Below are positions 29,738 through 41,774 of a DNA stretch of 64,000 bases, one piece after another. The notes beneath the pieces are model-generated. The model had not been told where the DNA came from. It did not search any database and was given only the letters and a program-made list of their open reading frames with translations. The stretch is from Macrotis lagotis. Its lineage: Eukaryota; Chordata; Mammalia; Peramelemorphia; Peramelidae. Where the stretch lies: positions 621,965,156 to 622,029,155 of the forward strand of contig NC_133666.1 in the NCBI RefSeq assembly GCF_037893015.1, given 5' to 3'. Both the position numbers and the translations under genes were made by a program. Every line of letters begins with the position of its first letter. Within the stretch, counting starts at the first letter, position 1.

Positions 29738-29743
29738 AGTAAA
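29738..29743 (+). terminator. PLEC: Variant polyadenylation signal AGTAAA, distal candidate
   Basis: AGTAAA after a C-rich stretch, near the point where repeat-free UTR-like sequence gives way to intergenic DNA. It could mark a longer PLEC 3'UTR (about 2.8 kb). Confidence 0.35.
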
Positions 29744-29759
29744 GGAGATTCCTTGCTAA

Positions 29760-31220
29760 TGCTGCTGCCTCATTCTTCATTCAGCCTGGGATGTCATTGG
29801 GGTGACAGTGTGGCTACCTCTAGGAGGAGGAGGAACAGTTTCTTTGTCGGGGAAAAAAAAAGCCATTCGTTCATTCATACTCATTAAACAAATACTTGGA
29901 GCTCCTGCTTCCAGAGGACCCAAGTCCAAGGCCTTAACCCAGTTGGGAGGGGTATCTGCTGTCTTTGCCATAGTTACCACAGACTAGTTGAAGATGAATC
30001 TCAGTGATGGTTTCAGATCAAGAGAAATCAGTAGCTCCCACTGACTGGAGGAGTATAAGGACAGCAAAGAGTTAGAATTAGAAGGGAAGCATGCCATAGA
30101 GCATGGAGCTGGCAGGGCTGGAGCCTAAATTCATAAATGGAGCAAGAAAACAGGTCAGAGTGCCCTTCTTACATAAATGGCCTAGCTGTTCACTGGAAGC
30201 CTCCCAGTGGGGGGGGGGGGGCGGAGCTGAGAAACTGAGGGCAAGGAGAATAGAGCTGGAAAAGTCTTGGACCCCAAAGAAGCAAGAGTTGAAATACTGG
30301 GAGAACTTCAGAGGAACGGGGCAGGATAACACTGAGGCCTTCATTTGAATGAAGCAGCACTGGGCCATGAGTGAGGACATGGGTACATGAGACTTCAGCA
30401 AGCCTATAGTGCCCCACGGAAGAGAATCCAGCTAGAGGTCTGACAGACATGTGCACATACATTCTAGATGTGGGCTGGTGTGTGTGTGTGTGTGTGTGTG
30501 TAAGTCCCTGCTTGATAACTTCATGACAATGTCCACTTCACAGCTAGAATAGGAGAGGGGAAGGAATTGGACACACCTTTGAGTCAAAGACGACCCATCG
30601 GGTCAAGGTTGTAACCTAAGAACCACTTTCCATTAGGATCTCTCAATTCTCCTTGGACTCAACACCCACAACCTTCCCACTGGTCCCTTCCTTTAGAGTG
30701 ACCCCACCCCCCTCCCAATAGCCTCTCTCTCCTCATCTCATTCTCTTCTATTTGATACTCCAATCTTTGCATTGGTCTCCATTGGATTCATCTAAATCCC
30801 CTATCATGAGTCTCCATGAAGCTGCCCTCAACTGCCTCTCATTGAGCTCCCACAGACTTGGATGGTTAAGGAGAGGTGTAATGAATGTCAGAGAACACCA
30901 GAAAAGCTGAGAGAAAGGAAATGGAAGTCCCAAGTCACAACCCAGGGAACCCACAGTAGAGCCCGGGAGATAAAGACATGGAAAAGAATTAACATGAACA
31001 TCAAGCTGTGTTCTAAGTGTCAAGTGAAGGGTTATAGCTGTGTCAGGACTGGAAGGTTAACAAAACTCTCAGCAGGAGAGAGGAGTGTGAGGTAGGAATG
31101 TTTGTGGCAAGTCTATATGGAGGATGGTGGTGGGGAAGGGGAGTTGATTAAATAATGGGTAGAAAATGATGGATAGAAAAAGAAGATATTCTGGAGTTTA
31201 AGGAGGTAATAACTCCCCTT
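29760..31220. other. Intergenic, mostly unclassified
   Basis: Contains a 12-base G-run at 30210-30221 and a TG microsatellite at 30477-30500. No gene or clear transposon copy recognised. Confidence 0.5.
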
Positions 31221-31229
31221 TCCACATTC

Positions 31230-31440
31230 TAGGGCAGGTGTGGGGAACCCTTTTTTCTGCCAAGGGCCATTTGGATATTTATAACATCATTTGTAGGCCA
31301 TACAAAATTGGTCAAACATTTAATTCACCCCTCAAAAGCTCCTAGATTTATTGAATTTCGTGTCCCACCTGTGGTTGCCATAGCAACAGACCAAATATTT
31401 TCTAGGGTTGCAAAATGCTTTTCCTCACCAACAAGATGAG
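31230..31440 (+). mobile_element. hAT-like DNA transposon remnant (MITE)
   Basis: Begins 'caggtgtggggaaccctttt', then 'ctgccaagggccatttggat' and 'aggccatacaaaattggtca', the pattern of non-autonomous hAT elements. The opposite terminus was not located. Confidence 0.45.
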
Positions 31441-31820
31441 GTAGGTAGTGCAAACATTGCTCCCATTTGTAAGAATGAGGAACCTGGGCTTAGGGAGGTT
31501 AAAAGAATGGCCCAGAGTTATCCAACTAGTAGTAGTAATAACAATAATAATAATAATAATAATAATAATTAGCATTATTTAGTGCTCTGGGCCAGTCACA
31601 GTGCTGAGCACTTTGCCATTACTTTGTCTTTGATCCTTACTACCACCTTGGGAACTGGATGTTAGCATTAACTCCAACAGATGAGGAGACTGAGGTAAAT
31701 GGTGAAATGACTAGCCTAGGGTCACACAACTATCTATTCAGTGTCTGAGGCCAAATTTGATCTCAAGTCTTCCTTATTCCAGGCTCAGTGACTGATATAA
31801 CTGTACCACCGAGCTGCCTC
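31440..31820 (-). repeat. MIR/THER-type SINEs with (AAT)n repeat
   Basis: Two reverse MIR cores flank an (ATA)n run at 31543-31569. The second reads 'cagatgaggagactgaggta', then 'gggtcacacaactatctatt' and 'accaccgagctgcctct'. Confidence 0.65.
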
Positions 31821-31914
31821 TAAGGGAGTGTCAGAATTAGTATCTGAACTCAGGTTTTCTGATTCTGATACAACATAGGCTGTACTGAAGGGTGCCTTAG
31901 GTTAGAGTGGCAGC

Positions 31915-32320
31915 AATCTACAAGTGATTGTTAAGTATCTACTGTGTTCCAGAGCCTGCTCTAAGCACTGGGATACAAAGGCAAAATACAGTCCTTGCTC
32001 TCCCAAAGCCCACAGACTAAGGGGGAAGACACCATGCAAACAACTATGTTGTGTCCTAGCAGGAAAAATTGGAGTGACTCATAGAGCAAAGTTTCTAGAA
32101 TTAAAAGGGTTGAGGATTAGTCTTCTTTTATAAGGAAGGATTTAAACTGGGACTTGAAGGAGGTCAGGAGGTGGGAGAACCTTTCAGGCGGGGGGGGGGG
32201 GGGGGGGCGGGGGGACAGCCAGGGGCTGGTCCGGTACGGGGCTTTGAATGCCAAAGCCAGCGAGTTTGGACCTTTATAAACCCTAGGAAATACTGGAAGG
32301 TTTTGAATAATCCCAGTTTT
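31915..32320 (-). repeat. L2-type LINE 3' end, reverse orientation
   Basis: 'aagtatctactgtgttccag', 'gctctaagcactgggataca', 'gggacttgaaggaggtcagg' and 'gctttgaatgccaaagccag' match the window's other reversed L2 copies. It contains a long G-run at 32189-32216. Confidence 0.75.
32189..32216 (+). repeat. Poly-G tract
   Basis: About 18 consecutive G, then C and further G residues, inside an L2 copy. Strong G-quadruplex potential; length may be a sequencing artefact. Confidence 0.85.
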
Positions 32321-32689
32321 CCAGGCACTTACACCTTAGTCATCTTGAAAACCAGTCTCCTCTCCTTTCCTTAAATACCACAGTGCCCAATTGCAAAAAC
32401 AAAAATACAAAACACTCAGGCCTTCTATGGAAGGCTCCCTGACCTCACTGCCAGGAAATGCCACTACCAATGGTATTGAGCTTTGTCCCTCAGGACCATA
32501 GCTTGATCCCTTTGTCCTCTCCCCAAACCCACTTCTCCACTGGGGAAGTTCATTTATATATGCCACCTCCTCAGCCAGCGGTATGGAGGGCTTTCATTTA
32601 TAACAGAAATGAAGGCAATCGAAATAATGGGTAGTTAAAGGCAGGTAATTCATAGGTGCACAGCTGAATAATAATAATCATTGATGTGC

Positions 32690-32895
32690 TTTGTATATAT
32701 AGCATTTATTGTTAGAGAATCTGCATCCTTTTTCTTGTTTGATCTTTATTTTAAAAAATTTAAATTTTAAAAATTTAAAAAAATCCACGAATGAGGTAAA
32801 CCAAGTGGCATTGAACCCATTTACTGAGAAATGACTTGCCCAGGGTCACACAGTGTCAGCTTCAGGACTCAAAACCCTGATTCATAATCCCACCC
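32690..32895 (-). repeat. MIR/THER-type SINE
   Basis: 'actgagaaatgacttgccca', 'gggtcacacagtgtcagctt', 'ggactcaaaaccctgattca' form a reverse MIR core. Confidence 0.6.
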
Positions 32896-34420
32896 CTCTT
32901 CCCTTTTCATTGGACAATTCATCCATTCAGTAAACAACTAGTCATTCTGAGGACTGCACCGGCCTGGGGGTGGGGGTGGGGGGATGTTTGTGATTCAGTA
33001 TTAACACATGCTCTCTCAGCCTCCTGGAGCTTTCTGTCTGGTAGGGAATAAGATAAGAACTTGTAATTAACACACAATATTACTCAAGTAGTTCATTGTA
33101 AAGGTACCAGAACATGATGAAACAAGAAGGAGGTCTTCCCTAAAACAAGATATCTGAGAGGGCTTTGTGGAGGAGGTGGCATTTCAGTTGAGCTTTAAAG
33201 GATCATCGATTTGAAGCTTTCTAGAAAGAAGCTTGACTGCAGTCCACTGCCATTTTACAGATGTGGAAAGGAGCCCCAAAGAGAGTTATTTGCTCAAGGT
33301 CCCACAGAGAGTAAGTCCCAGATGCCAGATTTGAACCTCAGTCCTCTACCTAAAAAAGGCACAGAAGTAGAGAAGTACTGGGCCACAATTTGGCACCCAT
33401 GATCTAATACACTATCTTCTCTTTTATCTTTAGGCAGTTAGATAGAAGATAATGGTGAGAATAGTGATAACATTTATTGACCTTGGGGCTAGATTTTCAT
33501 TTGCAGCCTCCAAGCCCAGATCCTAACTTCCCCCTATGGGCATAATTCAAACTCCCTTTCCTGAATCCCAAAATCTACAATCCCTTGGAAAGCATCTTTC
33601 CCTGGTGAATATTATCTGCTCTGGAGTCTTCTCTATAGTTCCCCAAATAGCCCTGAATCTCCATCAATCTTTCTCCTGCCATAACTACATTATCTCCACA
33701 AACATGGGCACTGTAGGAATAAACTACAAAGAAATAAAAAAAAATAAACTGCCTGCCCACATGAGGCTTCTAATCTTAGAGTAGGGAAATAGAAACTTCT
33801 AAGTCACAATAAATTAATATTTACAACTTACATTTGCATAGAGCTTACATAAGAGAACTTTTTAATCTACCCCCAAATAGATAGGATTACAATACACACA
33901 AAACAGCAAAGGGCTCCTGTGGAATATTTCCAAATGTGTCTCCTAACTGTTCTTGTCCTCAATTCTCCCCATTCCTGGTCCTGGTCTCCCCCCTACTCCC
34001 CATATCCATTCTGTACAGGCTATATACAATGTTGTCCGTACATGATTAATGTATAGCCCTGACTCCATCATCCTTTCCATTGCCTGCCTAGAGATCAAAT
34101 TATAAGATCATAGACTTAGAGCCCAAATAACAATTGGGAAATCATCTAGACCAACCCTAGGTAGTCCAAATTTCTTTTGTCTGTTTTACTTCATTGTGGT
34201 CCCCACCTACCTTTCTATCCAAATCCTTTGTTTCCCTCTCACATTGCCCACGCCAGCCAGGCTGGTCTCCTGTGTTGGCCACATTCTGTCCTGCCTCCAT
34301 TTTGTCCATGCTATTCCCTCTTCTGGGAATCCCCCCCCCCATTTTTCAACTTTTGTCCAGAGGTTTATAGAAAGATATTGAAGGGATAGGGAGGAAAGGA
34401 GAGGCAGCCCTCAAGATCTA
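32896..34420. other. Intergenic, old repeat traces only
   Basis: A MIR-like core is visible at 33240-33320 ('cattttacagatgtggaaag', 'gctcaaggtcccacagagag') and an L2-like phrase near 33000-33060. The rest is unclassified; no coding evidence. Confidence 0.45.
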
Positions 34421-34685
34421 ACTGAAATGCCATTTCCTTCATGAAGTCTTCCCAGAATGTTCCAATCGAGCAGAACTCTCTCCCCTTCCCTGAACATCAG
34501 CAGCCTACGTCATTTGAGCCTTTATAACATGACTGTATTATTACTTGACTGTTTCTATTATGAGGGTTTTGTCCTCAAAAGAATGTAAGCTCCTTGAGGG
34601 CAGGGACTATATCTTGTACTTTTTAGCATCCTCCACAGCTCGTAGCTCAGGGCCAGGTTTAATAAACGTTTACTAACAGAATGGA
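34420..34685 (+). repeat. L2-type LINE 3' end
   Basis: 'gccatttccttcatgaagtc', then 'gaatgtaagctccttgaggg', 'cagggactatatcttgtact' and a 'ttaataaacgtttactaaca' end, the classic L2 terminus. Confidence 0.85.
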
Positions 34686-34989
34686 AGACTCATCTGAGGG
34701 AAGCCCAACTGGGTGGTGTGTCTGCCCCTAAATCTTGTGATTTCAGCCAGTGTTACCTCTGCTACCTTATACTCAGAACAAAGGATCGCCTACTGACCTG
34801 AAGGTTTGGCTATTTGGTATTTAGGGGAGGCACAGTGGGGACTAATGGACCTGGAGACTCCAAGCCTTTAAGCAGCAGATATGATGAAAAAGAAGCCTGT
34901 AAGTTCTAGTCAGGCATCTTACCCCCTGAGGTCTTTGGATTCTCTTTCCCTAGATTAGAGTTAGATGTCATGGCACCCAAGGTAGAGAA

Positions 34990-35600
34990 GGGAGGAAAGA
35001 TCACCAGAAGCCTGGAATCTCAGAGTTGGAAAGAACCCCAGAGGTCATCTAGTCCAACTCCTCCAAAAACTCCCTCTCTAATAGCCTCACCAAGTGACTG
35101 TGTGACTTTCAATTGGAGACCTCTAATGACAGGGTCACCCACCCAGTGATCCCAGTTCTGCCCTCTGGGGTCAAGTCTCTTCTCTCTCTTTCACATGGCA
35201 ACCTTTCAGATACTTGAACACAGCTACCTCCCTGTCCTGGAAAAGAATGGTATGATATCTCCTGGTCACTATCCACTGAAAAGTCTTCAACTTATCAGTA
35301 TACCTTCACTAAAATATGGCACCCAGAGTAAAAGTATGGAGAATAGCCAAATAGAGTTCTCTACTCTAGGCCTCCTTAATGAACCCTATTGATACTAGAT
35401 GACTCATACTGAGCTTTTAATGAACTAAACCTCCTAGATCTTTTTCAGATGAAAAATTAGATCTATCCCCAGGCAAAAGAACTAACCAACCTTTTCCATT
35501 ATTCAATGAAGAAAGGTTGTTTGTTTTTAACTCAAGCATAGGCTTCTAGAATCCCTATTAAATGTTATCTTAGATTTGACCTGATGTTCTTCACTTCACA
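34990..35600 (+). repeat. CR1/L3-type LINE 3' region
   Basis: 'ctcagagttggaaagaaccc', 'cagaggtcatctagtccaac', then 'aaaatatggcacccagagta' and downstream text resemble the CR1/L3 3' part common to amniotes. Confidence 0.65.
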
Positions 35601-35609
35601 AGAGACTGT

Positions 35610-35790
35610 TCCAGTTAAGTGTTGTATTCGTAGAGGATGAGAGTTCAAAGTCTGTCTTCCCTGCTTGTGTCACCTTGGGCAAGTCATTTTACCTCTCCAG
35701 CTTCAGTTTCTTTATCTGAAAACTAAGAGAAGGGGTGAACTAGATAGCTTTTAAGGTACTTTCCAGCTTTGTTGTCCAGTGTAAAGGCAT
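35610..35790 (+). repeat. MIR/THER-type SINE
   Basis: 'tgtcaccttgggcaagtcat', 'cttcagtttctttatctgaa' and 'aactagatagcttttaaggt' give the MIR core and 3' part. Confidence 0.65.
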
Positions 35791-36084
35791 ATCATCCAGG
35801 GGAGGTGAGAGATAGTGTCCCTGGGAGAGAATTTGACCCATATGGAGTAGAGGTGAGAGTTACATCAGACTGGAGAGGGAAGGGGAACCACCTTACCAAA
35901 AGTGACTTGTAAAGAGATCAAGTTGAGAGGGTCTTTAGGGAGGTGAGGGAAAGTGTCTGGGGTCTCAAAATGGATCCCTGCATAACACTGACTCATCTAG
36001 CTTCCTCCATATAGTGACAGATTGTATGAAGTAAAAGAAAAGAGAATAATCTTCATTGACTATTCTTCTAAGGGAGGGATAGGT

Positions 36085-36270
36085 ATACAGCATAGAGCAG
36101 TGGAAAAAATATTGTACCTGCCTGGAGTCAAAAACACCTGGGTTCCAATTTCACCTCAAGCACTTATTAGTTGAGCTAGTCTATTAACCCCTTTGTGTCT
36201 TAGTTTTTTCATCTGTAAAAGGAGAAAGTCTAAGACCCATAAGTCTAAATCTATGATCCTCCCCATTCTG
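36085..36270 (+). repeat. tRNA-head SINE with MIR-like 3' part
   Basis: 'agcatagagcagtggaaaaa', 'acctgggttccaatttcacc', 'gtcttagttttttcatctgt' and 'aagtctaaatctatgatcct'. Confidence 0.6.
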
Positions 36271-36396
36271 ATTTAAAATTTACAGGCAGAGCCAGAGCTA
36301 AGTCCTTTTTGTACCAGGACCAAAGGAGATGAAACATGTCTTCAGTTAAGTTGGAAGTGGGGTGGATATTTGGGAAAAAATTCCATAACTATTGCT

Positions 36397-36489
36397 CCCC
36401 CCCCCCCCCCAGTAGCAGTGGGAGGAAGCAGGGTGAAGTCAAATTGGGAAGAGTTCCCCTGAGGAAGGGTTGTCTGGTGGGGGGGGGGG
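36397..36489. repeat. Poly-C and poly-G runs about 70 bases apart
   Basis: A C-run at 36397-36410 and a G-run at about 36478-36488 are potentially complementary and could fold back. Confidence 0.8.
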
Positions 36490-37190
36490 AATCATGCCAA
36501 ACAGAAGTTTCAAATTTTAACTAATTCCTAAACTTGTTTAAAAAAATACTCTAGAAGAATTGCTAATGTTGCCTAATTTTCAGCACCTTTAAAATTCAGT
36601 ACTTTGGGACAAAATCCCAATCATTCAGAGTTATTATGACTAAGTTTAGGGAGCTTCCACACCCAAATTTTTAAGCCATCCAACTATAAATCAATGGTTT
36701 TTAGAATGAAAGTGTCAAAGAGCTAGGGAGAAGGGAAGGAAGCCCAGAATGAGGAGTTACATAATCAAGAAAAAACAAGCAATGAGAGATAAAAATCAAG
36801 TTTGTAGCAAGTAAAGGGTAATAAGAATTATGACAAAAGAGAGAGAAAACTTGTGAAATGGAGGAAGAGAGACATGGTCAGGGAGGACAGAAAGGAAAGA
36901 AAGGAGTTGAGAGAGTAAAGAAGAAAGGAAAGAAAAGGCAGCTGGTGGGGTATAAGAGGAGAAACAAAGATGATAAAGAAAACAGAACTAGAAAGAGATG
37001 AAGTAAAAGAACAGTGGGAATTAAAGATCTAATAAACACTCAGGCTGATTTATTACTTCCCCCCTACAATTCTTTCTCAGGTGGCCTTCCACCCTGAACA
37101 AGATTTTCAGCCTATCTCAGAATCAGTAGCCAAGGAAGGTCACTTCTAGTGACTGCTTAGAAAGGAGACCAACTAGAAATAGTGAACACT
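36490..37190. other. Intergenic, purine-rich, unclassified
   Basis: Includes a GA-rich, gaaagaaagg-type stretch at 36830-36980. No gene or named repeat supported. Confidence 0.5.
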
Positions 37191-37690
37191 ATAGATTTGT
37201 ATTTGAGAGGCAAGAATGCAAACTTGAGGTGACCAGCTTCAAGTTCAGATCCTTGCTCTGTCATTTACTACCTGTGTAAAATTAGGGCTTGGACTATATG
37301 ACTTCTGAGGTCCCTCCCAGATTTAGATCTAAGATTCTGTGATCTCAGGCCTTCCTGGTTCCTCCTAATCCAGCCATCCTTTAATCAGTAAACTCTGGAG
37401 ATACAAAAAGAAGCAAAAGACAGTCTCTTCCCTCAAGGAGCTTCCAATCTAATGGAGTCATGCACTTTCTTTTTACATCTGGTCAAGCATGCATTACTCT
37501 TCAAAATGTTCTCAAGGCCATACAGTCCTAAAACATCAGATCAGGAAGGAAATCCAGTCTAGCCCAGTCTCCTAATTATATAGATGAAGGAGCTGAGACT
37601 GGGAAAGAGAAAAGGATTTGCTTGAGATCACTAGTAGTAGGTTCAAGTCTAGAAACCAGATATAGAAATTTTTGAGTCCTGTGCTCTTTT
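37190..37690. repeat. Cluster of MIR/THER SINE and L2 3' fragments
   Basis: A + strand MIR-like piece (37200-37350), a reversed L2 3' end (37375-37465, 'gtctcttccctcaaggagct') and a reverse MIR core (37545-37690). Confidence 0.6.
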
Positions 37691-38435
37691 TCTCTAGTTT
37701 TCTTTTTCTTTTTTTGTTCTGATCCCCTTTTTTTAAATTTTGAGACTAGGCAATCCTATTTTGGGAAGTGGGGAAGGTTTGGAAGTCAGTGCCCCCCCCT
37801 TGGGGTGGAGTCAGCTCTGCCTCATTTCACATTCCTTTAATACTCCTCACTTCAAATTCACTCTCTTACATTCTTCTTAGTTCAGCCAAGATAGCCCATC
37901 TTCCCCAGACTTCTCTTTTTGGTCCCAAGTTCCTTATTCTAGCTAGGTCCTGTTCTTACATTTCTCCCTCTCTGACCACCTGGTTTCCTTTTTGTGCTCT
38001 AAACCCAGAGAGGAAAAAGCTCTCCCTTTCATGACCACAGTCTATCCTGTCTCTCCCCATTAACACAGGTGACACATAAGGGTCCTGGGGGTAGCACAAT
38101 GGAAGGCTTGGTGATTCTGGCTGGTGTTTATATGGTCTCCCCATCTTCAGTCTTAGCCTGGGGGAAGGGGCAGGAGCAGGCCCAAGGTAATTGTAACCTT
38201 GAGGAACTAGAAATCTGTCCTGCAAGGTGTAAGGGGAATCTGATGAAGACATTCTCTCCCTTCTTCAATCTCTCTCTGCCTTTGGCTCCCTTTGGAAGAG
38301 CAGGTTTTTATGAGATACAGCCACTGACTTCCCATTAGCAGCCCATCAATCATCCAGTATCCTTAGCTTAGATTCATCATAAGACTTTGGTAACTGGGTC
38401 CTGGGACTCCTTGCACTCTGGGGCAGTTAATCCTC
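37691..38435. other. Intergenic, nothing recognised
   Basis: Moderately C/T-rich DNA with short open frames on both strands, none supported by splice sites or familiar sequence. Confidence 0.5.
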
Positions 38436-38439
38436 TGTT

Positions 38440-40085
38440 CATTTAACCAACGTATTATGCCCACTGTCTAACCATTTGCCTGGGTACTGTAAAGGATACA
38501 AAGTAAAGGATAAGACTATCACTGCTCTTGCAGAGACTACAATCTTTTAGGAGTGAACATATACTAGAATACAATATAGTGCACATTTAGATTTGTCAGG
38601 ATGATACTAAACAAAGTGACATATAAACTCGGAGGAGGGAGATTTTTACTGACTGGGGGCTCAAATAAGATTCATTTGAGTTGTGCTTATAAGGATGAAT
38701 AAGGGTCAAATTGGTGAAGAGGACATTCCAAGCAAAAGGAACATGAGCAAAGGCATGTTCAGTTAGTAAGGTGGGTGCATAGAGGATAGGAATAAGAGAG
38801 AAGGCCAGAAAGGTAGGGTGGTGTAAGATCATATAGAACCTTGAATGCCAGGCAAAGGAATCTGTACTGTATTTGGAAGGCACTGGGAAACCACTAATGA
38901 ATGATTTTTGAGCAGAAAACTGACATGACCCTGTGCATGTGTGAGAAAGATTCTTCTGGAAGAGTATCAAGGATGGATTGGGAGAAAGAGAAAAATTGGG
39001 AAAATTAATCCAATATGAAGTCTACTGTTCAAGAAGGTAGGGCAGAGAGAAGGAGGTGGGGTCAGATGTGTTGGAGATGGAACTGATAGACACTGCTAAC
39101 TAGCTGGATGTTAGTGATGAGGAAAGGGGGAGAATTCAAGCTAAATCAAAGATCCTGATCATGAAAAACTCAGTGAAGGGTGGCATACCAGAAAGAGGGA
39201 AGGAAAAGGCAGTTTAGGGGAAAAGATAATGAGCTCTATTTGGGCTATGTTGTATTTGAGAGGGCAACAGGGCATCAGCCTGGGAATAATATCCCGTGGG
39301 TAGCTGAATATTTGTGTGTAGAACAAAGAATAGGTTGAGACTGGAGACAGAGATTTGGGAGTCATCTTTGAAGAGATGGGTGAGAGTGGGTAAGCTTGTC
39401 AAGACAGAGTGTTAAGAGAAGACAGAAAAAGACAGACCTTTGGGGAATGACAATTATAAGGAGATGTGAAGAAGGCTTCAGCAAATGAGAATCTTGGTGG
39501 TAGAGAAGAATAGAAGCAAGCTGAGAAGAAGCAGTTAGAAAGTTAGCAAGAGAATCAAGTGAAAAGGGTACCTCTGAAGTCAAGGAAGCAAAAAATATGT
39601 ATCAGAAAGGGATGGGAACTAGTATCAAGAGATGAAGAAATAGAGGATTGGACCTGGAGTCAGGACGACCTGAGTTCTAATCTGACCTCAGATACTTTAT
39701 ACTTATTTAGCCATGTGACCTTGAGCAAGTCACTTAACCCCATTACCTTGCAAAAATAATTTTAAAAAAGAGATGAAGAGAAGCCAAAGAAGATAAAAGC
39801 TGAAAAGAAAAAAGAGGGCTATTGGTTTTGATGACATTGAAGAAAGAACACAGCAAGAGAGAATGAAGCCTAGACTGCAAAGGATTGGATGAGAGAGTGA
39901 GTTGTATGGAAATAAAGGCAACCTTCTCAAGTTTAGAAGTGAAGGGGAGAGGGAGAAGTAACAATAGCATGACAGACAGGATTGAGGAGATCTGAGCAAG
40001 TGTAGACTGATGAGAAGGAAACAGTGGGAGGGAGAGATTGAAAAGGCATGTGAGTTATGGGATAAGTGCTGGAGCAAATCATTCA
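38440..40085 (-). repeat. L2-type LINE copy, reverse orientation, about 1.5 kb, with nested SINE
   Basis: Starts at the reversed L2 3' end ('gggtactgtaaaggatacaa'), continues with 'gaaccttgaatgccaggcaa' and 'ataatgagctctatttgggc', and shows many reverse-strand frame remnants. Interrupted by a SINE at 39639-39767. Confidence 0.75.
39627..39779 (+). repeat. 5'-truncated SINE with perfect 12-base target-site duplication
   Basis: SINE body 39639-39767, beginning inside the tRNA-like head ('gacctggagtcaggacgacc'). AAGAGATGAAGA flanks it at 39627-39638 and 39768-39779. It is inserted in an L2 copy of opposite orientation. Confidence 0.9.
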
Positions 40086-40094
40086 GGAGGCTGG

Positions 40095-40290
40095 ATGAAA
40101 TGAAATCATAGGATAATAGAGAGTACAGCCTCCTCATTTTGCCAAGGAGGCAGCTGAGACCTAGAGAGGTTAAATGATTTGTCCAAAGTCACCAAGAACT
40201 ATGGTAAATAGCAGAGCCAAGATTCAAATCCAGGTCCTCTGATTCCATATTCAGAATTCCTTTTACTATTTCACAATGACTCATCAGATC
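40095..40290 (-). repeat. MIR/THER-type SINE
   Basis: 'cattttgccaaggaggcagc', 'gaggttaaatgatttgtcca', 'gattcaaatccaggtcctct' give a reverse MIR core. Confidence 0.7.
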
Positions 40291-40564
40291 AAGGGTGAGA
40301 GTAGAAAGATTTGATCTTAAAAAGTAATAGGGATAATTTTCCATCTGTGATCAGAGGGAAGAAGAGCTAGACATAGTGGGTGATGAGGCACAGAACTTTT
40401 GAGGAAAGGAAAGGAAAGAAATTTAGAGAGTGCTTGTCTGATGTCCCCATTCTCAGTGAGATAGGACTTCTTAGGCCCCGGTTTTAAAGAGGCTTCCTCC
40501 AACCCTCACCCTCAAGAAAAAATTGATAACAGCCATAGAGGTTCCAACTTTCTAACCCAGGGGG

Positions 40565-40695
40565 AGACAATGCAGTTCAATAGGAAAAACATGACTAGTA
40601 ATCAGTCACTTTCCTTCTCTTGGCCTCAGTTGCCTCATCTATAAAATGGATTAGTTTATATCTTAGTTCTTTTCTAGCTGTGACATTTTGTAATT
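40565..40695 (+). repeat. MIR-like SINE 3' part
   Basis: 'tcagttgcctcatctataaa' and 'tcttttctagctgtgacatt' are MIR-type 3' sequences. Confidence 0.55.
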
Positions 40696-41099
40696 CTTTA
40701 ACTACAGGAAAATGGAAGCAGACAAAAGCACAGAAATGCCCAAGTCCACAACTCCCTGGCTTCTGATGACAATGTCGATAAGGTCAGACCCCAGATTGAC
40801 TGGGCAGGGCTGGGCTAGCCAAGTTTTTGGGCCATTGTACAGGGTTCAGTCCTGGGTTGTAGGGCTTACTGATCTGGGTCAGCTCCCTGGGGATTCCAGC
40901 TCCTTCTTTGGACCCATCTCTTCAGGGGAATTTATCTTTAGTCCCAAGATTACTGCCTTTGCTACTTTCTAGGTTTCCTTGAGGGTCTTCAGAGATTGAC
41001 CACATGTGAAAACCACACCTGATCCCTGTTTACCCTTTCTCCTTCTCTCTCTGCTATCATCATAGTAGCTCAAGGTTCACTTCTGCATCTTCCAGACAC

Positions 41100-41259
41100 A
41101 AGAATGCATCAATCCTTTTTTTTTTTGAGGGAATTAGAGTTAAGTGACTTGCCTAGAGTCCTACCTAGTAAGTATCTGAGGTCAAATTTGAATGCAGGCC
41201 CTCCTGACTCCAGGGCCTGTGCTCTACCCACTGTGCCACCTAGCTGCTCCAAGAGTGCA
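41100..41259 (-). repeat. Marsupial SINE, reverse orientation, with target-site duplication
   Basis: Body 41115-41250 from the T-run to 'tgccacctagctgctcc'. Flanks AAGAATGCA (41100-41108) and AAGAGTGCA (41251-41259) match at 8 of 9 bases. Confidence 0.85.
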
Positions 41260-41399
41260 GTTCTTGGAAAAAAGAAAATACAGATTCAGAAATCACATAT
41301 CAGGGAGATAAAGAACAGTGAATAAAATCTGAAAAGCATTTGTGAATCTAGTTTCTCAGGATCTAGCTTGCCCCTTTCTTGACTGTAAGTTCAGTATGA

Positions 41400-41640
41400 G
41401 TCAACAGTGTGGGTAGGAAATCCAAAAGGTAAAGTTCATAAAAGGTTGAGTTCATAAAAGCACGGGGTCCAAAGTAATAAAGAAGAGTCCACTGCCTTGT
41501 ACCTTGATTAGATCACATCTAAATTACTATGTTCAGTTCTGGGGACTACACTTGGGGGAGGGAAAACTTCCCAACATTTAGCTTCTTCAGGGCCCCAGAA
41601 AAGAATAATTTAATCTACTCCAGAATGCCCCCTGTGTCTC
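41400..41640 (+). repeat. CR1/L3-like LINE fragment
   Basis: 'tatgttcagttctggggact' resembles a phrase in CR1/L3 3' regions. Strand tentative. Confidence 0.4.
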
Positions 41641-41774
41641 TCTCCCCATTCCCAACCACCAAATGAATATTCTGGATACAGTTCCTCAGTCCATTCTATA
41701 ATCTCAGATTCATGTTCAGTGAATCAGAAGTCCTCCTGATAGTTTTGGGCATGTTGTTCACATTCCTGCTTAAT

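Larger units (their letters stand above)
26937..29760 (+). other. PLEC: PLEC 3' untranslated region (approximate end)
   Basis: Follows the TAA. It contains a T-rich run at 27028-27055, an AT-rich island at 27110-27160 and a CA microsatellite. It is otherwise C/T-rich and free of recognisable transposons until about 29.75 kb, unlike the DNA beyond. The end is inferred from the AATAAA at 28889 or the AGTAAA at 29738; the transcript end cannot be fixed without RNA data. Confidence 0.65.
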
